Origin: Circinella minor
Taxonomy: Eukaryota > Mucoromycota > Mucoromycetes > Mucorales > Lichtheimiaceae
Direction of reading: 5' to 3'
NCBI GenBank assembly: GCA_016758965.1
Contig: JAEPRB010000065.1
Location: 1 to 64,000 of the forward strand
DNA length: 64,000 nt
Shown here: piece by piece, positions 23,058 through 34,899 of the stretch
Numbering within the stretch: the stretch's first letter is position 1
Layout: each line of letters opens with the position of its first letter
Made by a program: the position numbers and the translations under genes
The notes under the pieces: model-generated
The model's input: the letters and a program-made list of their open reading frames with translations, nothing else
Database searches by the model: none
What the model was told of the DNA's origin: nothing

Positions 23058-25963
23058 ATGACGGTTCTTTCGCAATCATTTTTATCTAATCTTAATCAAC
23101 TCGACATTCAACTCGATGAAGACGCTGTCGAATACATTACTGGCATGCTCAACGATTTGGATCTATCTGACAGTGATGTCGAAGATACAATACGAGAATC
23201 AACAGAGGAGTTTTTAAAAGACGCGAATATCTTAACAAGTAAACGAGATAAGTTGTACAAAGCTATATCGGAAGACATCAATTCTTCTACTTCTTCTAAG
23301 TCCTCGGTATCTGTTACACCAGCAGTAAATAATAAACAGGACGGGCCTGTTGCATTACCTTCTGCAAAAAGGGTGATAAAAGCGGAAGACGATAATGACG
23401 ATGACAAAGTTGATATCTCAACTACTGAAGTTACTCAACAACGAGAAGAACGTAAATCACCCCCTACCGGCCGAACAAGACGAGCCCGTGGTGGTCGTAA
23501 GAAGCAACAACAACAGGAAGAGCAAGATCAACAAGGCATTGAACCTAATATTGTTGCCACATCTCAGCAGTCACGATTCCATACTGAAACCTTAGAAACA
23601 AGTAGTACTGGAATCGATTTACCTGGTGTCAATATATCAGTTAATATGAATGATTTATTGGTCGATGCTCATCTTAAACTCAAGGAAGGGGTTCGTTATG
23701 GTCTTGTAGGACAAAATGGTACCGGTAAAACAACATTGATGAAATGTTTGGCAGATAATATTCTTGTTGGTTTACCACAAAATATCAATATTTTACATGT
23801 TGCCCAACTTCAAGTTCTCGATGAGACAAAGACTGTATTGGATGAAGTGTTATCAGCTGATCGCAAGACTATCAATACCCTTCGTGAAGCAAAAGGTAAA
23901 AGAAGAAAAAAAATATTTTTGTATTATTTATATAATTTTATTTATCTGGTGTTCTTGTTTTATTATTATCTACTACTATTTATTAGCACTTCAAGAGGTT
24001 CTTGGTACTGATGGTCGACCAAAAGAAGCTACTGCCGAACTCAATCGTGTTGTTTACGAATTGATGCTTGCACGAAGTCAAGAAAGAGTAGATATGGCTA
24101 CAAAACTTGCAACCAAACGATCGGGTGCACGAGGTCGTGACGCACGACGAGAACAAATTCTCCGTGAAAAAGAACACACAGAACTTGAAGCCAAAGGTGC
24201 TCAAACTGCTGTAACGCCTGATGATGCCAACGCTATGGTCGCTGAAGTTTTTGAAAAATTGGAATTGATTGATGTTGGTGCCAATGAAGCCAAGGCTAAA
24301 AAAATTTTACTCGGTGTTGGCTTTGGCAAGGATGATTTAGAATCACCTGTGTCAATGTTTTCTGGTGGTTGGCGTATGAAGATAGCGCTTGCTAAATCTT
24401 TATTTATGGAACCTGATGTTCTTCTCTTGGATGAACCAAGTAAGTTGGTTTCTTTTCTCCCATCCACTTCTTGTCGCTTACAATGTTTGTAGTCAAAAAG
24501 CAATAGCTAAAGATTCGGATAATGTATTTTCTTTTCTTTTCTTTTTTTAGCCAACCATTTGGATCTTCCAGCAATTCTATGGCTTCAAGAATACTTGATT
24601 AATGAAACAGATGGTCAAACTATTGTTATTGTATCTCACGATCGTTCTTTCTTGTCGAATGTCACTGACGAAACTATTATTCTTAAGGAAAAAACATTAA
24701 AGTATCACGCTGGTAGTTACGATGATTGGGAACGCAATACCGAAGAACAACGTGTTCGTAAGCAAGCATTAATAGACGTATGTCATATATTCTATATTAT
24801 AATCACAATGAACCGGCATTTATTATTATTGCTTGACATAACAATTTTATGTATCCTCTTTTTTTTCCGTATATATAGAATCAAGAAAAGCGTAAAAAGC
24901 AAATCATGGCTAGCATACAGCATAACCGTCAACAAGCCAAGGCTACAGGTGATGATAAACGTCATGGTATGATTGCATCCAGACAAAAGGTAAAGTTATA
25001 GCTTGTTGACCATGCAAAAATATTCAAATAAAAGGAACATAATTAATAATACATTTGTATAAAAAAATTCTCTAGAAATTGGAACGACTTGGTATGGAAA
25101 AGACAGAAGACGGTAAACGATTCAAGCAAAGTTATCGTGCTGGTTTCCATAGTGATATGCGTGAAAAGATCGTCATTGAAACACTTGTCAAGACTGCTGC
25201 CATTAAGATCCCTGACCCACCTCCACTTCGATATAATGGTTCCGTCTTTTCCATGCGTAGCGCAAGTTTCAAATACCCAGATACTAAAGAAAAACTCGTC
25301 GACAATTTTTCCATGGATATTGAGTTAGGTTCTCGTACCGTTTTGTTAGGATCCAACGGATCTGGTAAAACCACATTACTTAACTTGCTAGTGGGACGAC
25401 TGTCACCAACGTCAGGTGAAGTGTATCGTCACCCATTACTCCGTGTCGGTTACTTTTCACAACACGTAGTGGATGAATTGGACGAAAATGACACTCCTGT
25501 AGACGCATTAATGAAAATGCAATCGACAAAGAACGAACAAGAAGTACGTCAACATTTGGGAACTGTTGGTATGAGTGGACCTGTCGCACTCCGACAGATC
25601 AAATATTTAAGTGGTGGTCAAAGAAATCGTGTTGCATTGGCGATCATCTTGTTTCAATCCCCTCACGTGTTGATTCTTGATGAAATTACCAATCATTTAG
25701 ATATGGGTACAGTTGAAGCCTTGGTGGATGCATTGTCGGGATATCCAGGTGCTATTGTGGCAGTCAGTCACGACGTATGGTTTTTGAAACAGCTGATGGA
25801 AGAACAACATACAGATGATAATGAAGAACAAGCGCCAGATGAACAAGATCCTGCTTTTAATGCTGCCTATTACTTAGTTCAACGTGGTAAACGGATTACT
25901 CGTTGGGAGAAAGGAATTGACGGTTATGTTGCTAAAGTTCTCAAAACAGTTCGTCGCCGATAA
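23058..25963 (+). CDS. ABC-F family ATPase, GCN20/ABCF3-like
   Basis: Soluble twin-ATPase protein of the ABC-F class, which act on ribosomes and translation control and are not transporters. Five exons join in phase: 23058-23895, 23987-24439, 24551-24777, 24879-24989, 25076-25963, giving 838 aa. Residues 1-170 are an N-terminal extension with an ABCF3/GCN20-like helical start (DAVEYITGMLNDLD) followed by an acidic and basic/Gln-rich linker. NBD1 has GQNGTGKTT (about residue 217), FSGGW, DVLLLDEP-TNHLDL split by intron 2, and VSHDRSF. The inter-NBD linker has the charged helices usual for ABC-F. NBD2 has GSNGSGKTT (about 634), LSGGQRNR (about 722), VLILDEITNHLD and VSHD. In NBD2 the usual Pro of DEPTNHLD is Ile. 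GCN20 orthology is likely but was not tested. Confidence 0.92.
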
Positions 25964-26239
25964 AAAAAAAGAAAACAAAAGAAAAAACAGTTGTTTCACT
26001 TTTTTTTTGTTCAAAATAGAATTTTATAATCTTAATAAAAAAATTCTCCTCGAGACCTTTTTCTGAGCAAAACAATTGGAAATTGATTATTTGCCAATTT
26101 TTTTAAAAAAAAAAGTTTTATGCATCATGTATTGTCTTTTCCATTGTTTTTGATTTTTTTTTTTGGTTCTTTTCTTCTTTTCTTCTTTTTTTTACACGTT
26201 ACATATCATATACACATAATATTGTATTTTATAATAATT

Positions 26240-26608
26240 ATGGATCCTGGTCAATCACATCTAGAACGGGTAAAAAAAGTACCCAACTTAATCGATGAAG
26301 ATCCATCCATTTGTACACCAGCACAGCAAAAAGGATATATGGATATGCCATGGAAAGACTTTGCTGCCATGATGCAACGAAAGAGTAAAGAACATGCTGA
26401 AAAAGATTTCGAGAGCTTATCAAGTAAAAGAAAGGACAGTACAAATACTTCGAGGTCATCCAGTGGTACACCAGCAGTAGAAGAAGGACATGAAAATGAA
26501 GGTGCTTGGGATAGCGAAACTGGCTATCAAGATGAAAATCATGCATCAGAACAATTAAAACATCCTAACAATATTAACCAACTTTATCAAGAACAGCAGC
26601 AAAAATAA
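26240..26608 (+). CDS. Small hydrophilic protein of unknown function
   Basis: A single exon encodes 122 aa. I chose the ATG at 26240 because the in-frame upstream part is a T-rich leader translating to poly-Phe. The N-terminal half (HLERVKKVPNLIDEDPSICT, then MDMPWKDFAAMMQRKSKEH) looks conserved-like and amphipathic. The C-terminal half is Ser/Thr-, Glu-, Asn- and Gln-rich and probably disordered. There is no signal peptide or membrane segment. A strong pyrimidine tract (26145-26195) upstream is like that of other expressed genes here. It lies 276 bp after the ABC-F gene on the same strand and converges with the F-BAR gene. I do not recognise it. Confidence 0.65.
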   Translation: MDPGQSHLERVKKVPNLIDEDPSICTPAQQKGYMDMPWKDFAAMMQRKSKEHAEKDFESLSSKRKDSTNTSRSSSGTPAVEEGHENEGAWDSETGYQDENHASEQLKHPNNINQLYQEQQQK

Positions 26609-26787
26609 TCATCGCAGTTATTACGTATATTGATATTATGATAACGAATAAAGAAAACAAACTTTTCTTTTTTGTTCTGATCGGTTCTTTTTTTCTTTTA
26701 TACATGTAAATATAATTGATAATATTATGGTACATAAAATATAAATTATTTTTGAATGGTGGTGGCAATTGAGGAAGGGGAAGGGTA

Positions 26788-29700
26788 TTATGAATACGTT
26801 TCCATGAAATTTCCTGGGACAAGCCCTCGAATATTTGCTGTAACACCTTTATCACTATGAACGATTTGTGCATCCCACCATCCATCTCGTTTCTTTTCAA
26901 TAACTGCCAATACATCATTTTTAGAGAATGTGATTTCAGACTCAATCTATGTATAGTTTAGTTCTTGTTAGTTTTTAATGTTTATGCAATTCGGGTTTAT
27001 TTGTTTATTTGTTAAATGCTCACCTTTGCATCATAACTCCATTGTGCTTTTACTAAAAATAAAAATAAACAAACATTACAAAACAAGTCAGTCCACACTC
27101 TAACCTTTTTTCAATCCGTTATTCGTTTTTTATTTTCTTCGCTCTGTTTTACCATATTCAAGTACGGGTGTTCCATCTTCTAATGACAATTTTGAGGCAA
27201 TGGTATTAAATCGATTATCAGCCATGAAAGATGGTGCAGGAGCCGCCTCTGAAGAACTATATGTAGGATGATCAGGAAATGATTGACTTTGAGGTGATGT
27301 ATGGGATGAATTAGTTGGTGATTTTTGACCATCTTTTTTCGATCCTAGTATTGCCAATGAAAATCTAGGTTTCCCACCAGTATCATCATCCGATTTCTTT
27401 TTAAGAAATGGAAAGACAGCATAGGATTTATTTTTCTTTTTCCCTTTACGTGAAATTGTTGATTGATCATCTTGTTTTTGTTGCTGCTGCTCAAAGACAC
27501 CTGCATTACGTGATGGGATACGGGACACAGTAGCGGTACCAATGATATTATTATTGTTATTACTAATGGGAGAATGAATAGGTGGTGTAACAGCAGACAT
27601 TCGATTTTCAAAATCAATTACAGGAGATGTAAAATCTCTTGATTTCCGTTGCTGTGATGGTGTTCTTGCCAAGATAGAAGCAGAAGGTGGCAATGACGGT
27701 AATTGTGGATTGTATTGTGATGTAGGTCGTTCAGTCGATGGTGGTTCATGGGGATAAGGAATTGTGGCAGGCGATCGTTGAATGGTTGCTAAGTGGTAAT
27801 CATCAATGTCTATTATTATAAAACGTGTGTAATTTTTTTTTTGTTTACATCGAATTACTACTTCTGTTACCATGATTACAAAAAAAAAAAATTAAATTGT
27901 ACCTTTTGTAAGGTGTGGCTGGAATTGTGCGGTGATAAGTGAAGTGACATTGTTCTATGGTATCTGGATCAGTATTTTATTCTTCCATTTACGTGCTTTA
28001 TATATAATTATCATTATCATCACTCTTACCTCATTAGCAGATTTTGTTTGTAGGGACGGTAATGAAGGAAGTGCTTTTTCTTTAATTGATCGATCGGATG
28101 TTGGTCTAGTACAAATGTGCACACATAAATGTTAAATTCGTCAGTAAAAAAGATATTCTTCTTCATTTCAGTGATAATCTTTAATTACTTACATTATTTC
28201 TGTTTCGGTCTTATCTTCCGCTGGTCTGTTGAGAGATGATGGTGATTCTTGATCTCGCTTTATTTTAATTTAAAAATAGATTATATCAGGTCAATAGCAT
28301 ATAATAAACCCATATACCGAAAAAAAAAACATAAAATAAAAATAGAATAGAGTGTAAGATATCTTATTTTATAACTTACAATGCTTTCAAGTGTATGAGT
28401 CCTTGTGGATGGTAATTTTCGTAGTTGATCATTCACAGAACGAAGTTCTTCATCATCTTTTACTGGTATATTGATTTCTCTAACTGTTCGTGGCGTTGTT
28501 TGAACTGATGGTTCGGGAATTTGCTCAAAATCATGATGACAAGTATATTTTGGTATTTCTTTGTTTTTTTTGGTGGTACAATTAGAATCAATAAGGAAAA
28601 TAACACAATTGCATTTTTAAAAGAAGTAAAAAAAAATAAAAAAAATAAAAACCATACCTGGTACTGTGGAACCAGTTCCTTTAGATTGAATGAACGCGTA
28701 TATATCGGCGGGAATGTTTAAATTGTCTAACCCACCTCGTATACGATCACAAGACTATTTTATTATCGATCTATTAATCCTTATGTTTTGTTTTTTTCCT
28801 TTATTAATTTTTTCTTACCTGATCATCAATTGTATATACATTTGATATCATATTTGCATATCTAAAATATATAAAATGTAATAAGAACAATGTTCACAAT
28901 TAATAAAAAAAATAAAAATAAAGCTATTATTGTATTAAAAAAAAGACTTACGCAAGTAAAGTTCCACTTAAATAGCTTAAGCGCTTTTCTTCCAATTCTT
29001 GAAATGTATTACATGATTTTTTCCACTCTTCTACCCAATTATTTGCAACGGACTCTAGAATTCCCACTGATAACTTGTATTCCTGATCTATAGAACCCAA
29101 TTGTTAAAGTGAGTACAAAACCACATAAAGCATTTATAAAAAATTTAAAACACATGTTACATTACCTACTGTCGCCGTTTTTTCCTTAATCTAGAACACA
29201 TATAAAAAAAGAAAAAGGATTATTGTCAGTATTGTGAAAAAACCCACTTCAAGCACACAATGGCAGTTCTCCCGTTCTGTTTTGTTTTTCTTTTGATTTA
29301 AGCGATTACACAAATATACTATTGTCAGATAAAACAAAAGACAAAAATAAAAGGACAGGAGTATAAGAAAGGAGTAGGAAGGGGTAAGTTAAGGGTAGAA
29401 AAAAAAAAGGTATGTGGTGGGAAATCATTAGATACCTGTGTCAACTCATCTCCTTGTCGATCTCCTGCGTAATTCTTCAACCTATTACATTCAGTCATAT
29501 ATGCTTCACGAGACTATTTTTTTTTGTAAAACATAACATTCATGAATATCATTACTATTTACTATCTTTTATCCATTATTTACCCAATATTATTAGTATT
29601 TCAATTGGAAACTTACTCGTTTTACATTATCCAAATGCATATATCTCAAGTTTTGTATCTTATCAATTTCTGCCATAGTCTATATATAATATAAAAATAA

Positions 29701-30418
29701 ATATTATAAGCTTCTTTTTTCCCTTTCAAATGCCAAGACCCGTCTTCACTATTTTCTTATAACATAGAAACAAACTCAACAGAAACAACTCCTCCCCTTT
29801 TTTTTTTCTTGCTTGCCAACCCCTTATTATTATTTACCGATTTGCGCACTGTTTTTTGCTCCTTGATAAACGCAGATAATGGTGTTTCCAATAAATGATG
29901 GATTTGTTGTGCAAGATCAATATGTGCACGAGCTGCTGCTTCTGTTGCTGTTGGTATACTGTGTAATGTTTCTGCAAAAGTACTGGATGGCTCTTCGTTT
30001 TCGGATAACCGTATTTGAGACAATTTCAACAAACGTTCTCCATAATCTTGTTCAATTTGTGCTCTATTATATAGCAAATAATAACAATACGTCTCAGTAC
30101 ATAACTACTTTCTATTCTTTTCTTTTCTATTCTTCCTTTTTTTTAATGTATTTCTTTTCCTATATGAACCTTTTTTCAAACATTTTTAAAATGGTTTCAC
30201 ATGTTCTTTTCGATTTCAATAATCGTTCGAGAATATTATTAAGAGCAGTATTATCGTTGGCCTACATTCCATATACATATATTTAACAAAGAGTTGGTAA
30301 CTTTATTCTCACTTTTTTTTTCTCAATTGAAATGAAGGTCGCTTTTAATTACCCAAAAATGATCGGATATGCGTGGTGGCATAAAGTTAGGAGGTTGTTG
30401 TAAGGTAATCGTTGCCAT
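26788..30418 (-). CDS. F-BAR and SH3 domain protein (Cdc15/Imp2/Hof1-like)
   Basis: Membrane-curving actin adaptor; fungal relatives organise septation and cortical actin. Sixteen exons join in phase on the minus strand: 30418-30353, 30261-30170, 30063-29838, 29679-29617, 29513-29436, 29190-29166, 29087-28952, 28861-28819, 28754-28658, 28558-28380, 28257-28193, 28105-28030, 27954-27903, 27809-27153, 27052-27024, 26946-26788, giving 680 aa. Residues about 15-250 form the F-BAR helices (start ISDHFW, then CETILKMFEKRAQIEQDYGERLLKLSQ split by an intron). The middle is Pro/Ser/Thr-rich and disordered with a basic patch (SRKGKKKNKSYAVFPF). The C-terminal SH3 (about 620-676) has VKAQWSYDAK, a DGWWDAQ motif and GLVPGNFMETY. 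The introns are small and frequent, one exon being only 25 nt. It could be the Imp2 or the Cdc15 paralogue. Confidence 0.88.
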
Positions 30419-31194
30419 GGTTTCAAATATATATTTATATTATTATTAAATAAAAAAAAATGATAAAACTTGTGGAGAAACGTTAAAAAAAAAACTGGGC
30501 TAAAAAAAAACACAACAATAGCCGACCAAAGAGAGCGATGAGCGAAAAAGGAAAAGAAGGAAAAAAAAAGTTTAATGCAATTTTTAGCCCCTTTGTTTAA
30601 ACTTGAGGTGTTAAAAAAAAACTAAACCATGTGACTTGAGTGACCAAAAAAAAAAAAAAAAAAGGTTTCTTTAGTCCCTCTTTCTTATCTAACGTGCACC
30701 AAAAGTATGGGGTGGGTATAAAGTCGTACTTGAATATAAAAACGACAAGAAGATGAAATAAAAACATTCTTAGATAAATATATAAATATATATGTCAAAA
30801 AAAATAAATATTTTTATTATTTCTTATTATTCTTAATATGATTATAATCACTGATGGAAGTGTAAATCAATTTAGGACACGGAACGATCTGAATGTGATT
30901 TTACTTTCCACAATCAGTCTAAAATGTATCCATCTTTTATATTCGAGTAGTTTTTTTTTTATAATTTTTGAACAATAAAACGTGAATCGTAAATTGGGTT
31001 TACTAAAAAAAAATAGCTCCCAATGAAAAAGAAACTTTATGTATTGCTCTATCAAAAAGTAAAAACTTCGTTAGAAGAAAACAAAAAAAAAAGATGTCTT
31101 GCCTTTGTATTTAAATAAATTTTCTTTTTGTGCTACCCTGGAGTTTCAAAAAAAAAACGCGGGCTTAATTAAAAGAAATCAACTTGCAGGTTTT
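30419..31194. other. Promoter and spacer upstream of the F-BAR gene
   Basis: A+T-rich with many poly-A runs. The open frame at 31055-30867 is a composition effect. No gene was seen. Confidence 0.5.
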
Positions 31195-31440
31195 TGAAGT
31201 ATAGGACCACTTCAGTTTACAGAAGTCCCGAAAGAGAAAAGCAACTACGTCTCTAGGTCTGCATCCCGAGGCGGTACGTCTTACAACACATGAAGTGGCC
31301 AGCTAAAGTCTTTGAATAACATGCTTAAACCCAGGAAGAAAAAACACGAATCCTCTTTGGTTCTCGAGCGTTCTCTTTCTAATAAGTGTAGGGACTACTG
31401 CAATAAAAAATGAAGCAGGTCCAAAGGAACCACCCCTTGA
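31195..31440. other. Higher-GC island with hairpins, possible structured RNA
   Basis: This 250-bp stretch is visibly richer in G and C than its surroundings and has no ORF. CCACTTCA (31207-31214) pairs perfectly with TGAAGTGG (31291-31298). An alternative local hairpin is ACTTC-AGTTTACA-GAAGT. Downstream, AGAGAA and TTACAACAC resemble the hinge (ANANNA) and ACA boxes of H/ACA snoRNAs, and an ACGT...ACGT hairpin lies between them. This is only suggestive; a decayed transposon or promoter would also fit. Confidence 0.2.
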
Positions 31441-31668
31441 ATCAGAAAAAAAAATTTAACAAAAGCTAGTAATTTGCCTATAAACATAACAAATATCATA
31501 AAAGTTATCATTATTCTCTGTTACCAAGATAAGAAATATAATTATTACATTTACTCAAAGTAGTGGGTGGCTTGAAGTAATAGGTAAATGCCACTTTAAA
31601 CCAGTATTGCAAGTAAAAAACAATAATTCGTTGAACTAAAAGAGATACCAAAATTAGGATAATAGATA

Positions 31669-31995
31669 TCAACGACTTGCCCGCTCAAGTACATTAGATG
31701 AGGTAATACGAAGAAATGTAAAAACTATTATAATACAGATCCTGTAAAATATGGATATATATGTTACTAACACTTTGATTTTATCTTCATGTACCGTATG
31801 TTTCATTTTACGTATACGTATTCCAATAAAATTAACTAGCTGTTCTTTCCGAGGGGATTGATGTAATAGCTTTGCAAGTGTCATATGGTACATTAATTGT
31901 GCACAAAGTGATAAGCCTTTTTTTTTCAAAAAAGATAATTTGTTACAAAATATAAAATCTTTACTGGCTGAATATGTTATTGAATTTTATTATAT
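31669..31995 (-). repeat. Fragment A of an inverted repeated coding-like sequence
   Basis: On the minus strand a frame from about 31990 to 31669 reads KDFIFCNKLSFLKKKG, then LCAQLMYHMTLAKLLHQSPR, then VNFIGIRIRKMKHTV. The same sequence occurs in inverted orientation at 39838-40060. The composition is protein-like and the shared part is conserved at the residue level, which suggests both derive from one coding sequence. I do not recognise the family. Confidence 0.6.
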
Positions 31996-32016
31996 TAAGA
32001 ATAATGATAATACGGA

Positions 32017-32050
32017 AAAATAAAGATAAAGATAAAGATAAAGATAATTC
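32017..32050. repeat. Hexamer microsatellite (AAAGAT)n
   Basis: About five copies of AAAGAT in tandem. A second simple tract of TATG/TGTA repeats lies at about 32170-32217. The rest of 31996-32415 is A+T-rich spacer 3' of the 552-aa gene. Confidence 0.8.
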
Positions 32051-32415
32051 AATTAGGTTGATAGAAATGTATTTGTTAATTTTTAAATGATATCAATTTG
32101 ATTTGATTGTGGGGTTTTTTTGTCAGGTTTGTATAGTATAGGTATAATATAAAGAAATTGTTATGGAATATGAATATGTATATATGTATATATGTATGTG
32201 TATGTATGTGTATGTGTAAAATTATGCAGGTATGTTGTGTCTCAAATTAAATCTGGTTCTTTTTTAAAAGGTAGGAATTGCAGTCAATATAGAGTTATAA
32301 AAATATGTTTGATGATGATGTTGTGTAGTTATTATCAATGAGGATAGAGAAATATTTGTTTGTAATTTGTGTTTGTTGATTTTAAAATAGTAGTATATAT
32401 GAACGATGATAAGAA

Positions 32416-34691
32416 TTAAGTACTGTTAGGTTTTGATGAAGATGGTTTTGAAGAGGTTGCTGTAGATGAAGATAGTGTCGAGCTGGATGCTTCTGTTGAT
32501 AATGATACTTCATTATTTATTTTTGTTTTTTTATTAGACTCAACTGTGAGACATGGCGGAATGTGCACGGTATTTGATTTATTTCGACGTTGGGACTTGA
32601 ACCCTGGTTGAGTAATTCCTCGTTCATTTGTAAATTGTTCCAGAAGTCGTACCGATTTTTCAACTATCATCTATATAACGTTGATATAATAGCAATTGTT
32701 TAACACCAAGAAATTAACATGTTATATTCAATAAAATTTATAAACCCAATAGCTTTTTTACCTTTGCTTGTAACGTCAACTTAATAATGGGGATAATACC
32801 AGAAGAAAATAATGAAACACTCTTTGGAATTTGATATTCTTCAGTAGTGTTCATACGACAGACAATCCCTTTTGGGCAATCCAAAACACTGATACTCATT
32901 CTGAAACCTATATATAGAAATTATAGAGAATGTATTTTAAAATCAACAATCAAATGATATATAAAATTCAAGCCAAGAGTCAATAACAAATGTTTTCATG
33001 GTATTTCACTTACACGTTTGATTAAAACAAACGGTCTTAAACTTTCGGACAAAGGCTTCATCATCACCAACTTTTGCAGCAGCGCGTAAAAACATATCTT
33101 TCAAAACCTTCGGACTATGTAATTGCGTTTCTACGACTTCTTTCTTTCCAATTCCAGACAAATCATACTTCCCCACTTCCCCCAAACCATACTCAACATC
33201 TTCTTTACACAATACAAGATCAGGACGCACGCTTTTTGCTTGTTCTGATATGGGCATCAGCCCATCAATACATCGCTCATTATTTACTCGAGCCAAGGTG
33301 GCGACACATGATACATCACTATAAACATCATATAATATACAGTTATTATAATGATAATATATATAGTATTTGTACACATATATACATAATTTTTTTTATC
33401 AAAAGTTGGATATCTTACCGTTTTGTATCTACAAATATATTTCGGAATACCTTATCCAATTGTGACCATGCTTGTAATACGAAATCTATCTCAGACCATT
33501 CATGACTATTCATACGTTCGAGTACGTTCCACCGATATAATGATATGAAATGGCGTAATGTATCTATCACCCAATGTTCATTAAATTCTTTATAAGGATC
33601 GAAACTTTCAATTGATTCAACGTATCGATACAAATTGTCGACGATCTCCTTTTGCTGTTGTTGTTTATTCATGTTACTGGTTTCTTCCGATGTTGTCTCT
33701 ACTATTTTGCTACACTTCACTAAGATGCTTTGAATAGATTCGGGAATATCAGGTAAAGAACAATCGTCTGAACCAGCCAAATTTTCTTTTTCATTTTCAG
33801 TAAAATAAGCATCCCACACTTTGTCGTCAACATCAAAAATAAGAGAGAGTGCGCAGCTACGTATGTTTTGAAAAACACAAAATGATTAATATAGGTTTCA
33901 ATAGTTGTACACCTTCTAATTATCGTATCATTATATAAAACATTCATCTAACAATACATACTGTTCAAATGAGCACTTTTTGATGTGTTTCAGCATGACA
34001 TCTTCCAAATATGAGATGCTGTTATCATCTCTTTTAAATTCCCATTTACTTTCGTTTTTCATATTTGTAATTAAATCTGTCAATTTCTGACAGTTGGTGG
34101 TGCTGAGGGAACATGAATCGGTTTTGGAACTCCGTTTTGTTCCTTTTTTTGTGGTAGTATTTGTAGTAATATTTGTGGTAGTAATAGATGACCGTTCTAT
34201 CATAGAAATAAAAAAAAAGTTAAAAACATATACGCAGATTCATCACAAGGTTTAAAAACCGGAACAAAACTATACCACTTTTTTCCAATATGGATAATGC
34301 AATGACACCCCAATCAGGGCTCTTAGCTCTTAGATTTACCTAATAAATATATATAGCATAAATACTAAGATTTCGTATACATCTTTTTCTCCCTTTTACT
34401 TACGGTTTTAATATTCAGCTTTTGTACAGCATGAGCGAAGCTTGTGGTCCAAAAGTCTTGAAGAGACTGACCAACTGGAGAACATTCTAGGACAAAATCA
34501 TAGTTTTCTCGAACAAAATCTGATAAACAAGGTCTTTCATTTATAGAATGGAGATATTTTATTATTTCTATTAAGAATAGAAAAAATAGTAAGATCTTAA
34601 TATGTTGCCATGGAAACGTTACCATGTTAGTATATATACCTGATTCAACCCTGTCTACATGGTTGTCATGTTTGTTATTGCTGCGCGTCAT
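32416..34691 (-). CDS. Intact member of a locally duplicated gene family, unknown function
   Basis: Eight exons join in phase on the minus strand: 34691-34640, 34567-34404, 34339-34276, 34196-33962, 33856-33419, 33318-33014, 32907-32762, 32670-32416, giving 552 aa. The splice sites are strong (for example GTATGT and GTAAGT donors). The protein starts MTRSNNKHDNH, has a Thr-rich insert (residues about 94-110), and charged helical segments including CQKLTDLITNMKNESKWEF, DVDDKVWDAYFTENEKENL and FNEHWVIDTLRHFISLYRWN. It has MSISVLDCPKGIVCRM near residue 422 and a Ser/Thr-rich C-terminus. There is no signal peptide, membrane segment or domain I can name. Three broken copies lie in this window (8765-8967, 11275-12027, 40765-41640). 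It is divergent from the LINE at 34.9 kb, 267 bp away. Intact splicing and frame argue for recent function. Confidence 0.8.
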
Positions 34692-34899
34692 TTTTAAAGC
34701 GATCTGAATAGGGTCGAGTTTTAATATAAACCACGTCGTACTGAGCGGTGGATAGAAGAAGGAAGTAAAAAAAAAGTTTCAAACTATTTGACTAAATGAG
34801 AGAAAGGAAGTTGGAGTAAATGAGACTGGATATGATTACTGGCGTTTTTGAGGGACGAAGATGGGTTTTCTAAAGATAAAGTTCCAGGTTGCTTTGCAA

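Noticed and set aside
26120..26239. Upstream extension of the 122-aa gene giving a hydrophobic, signal-like N-terminus
   Set aside because: It is the translation of a poly-pyrimidine leader; the in-frame ATG at 26240 starts the protein-like part.
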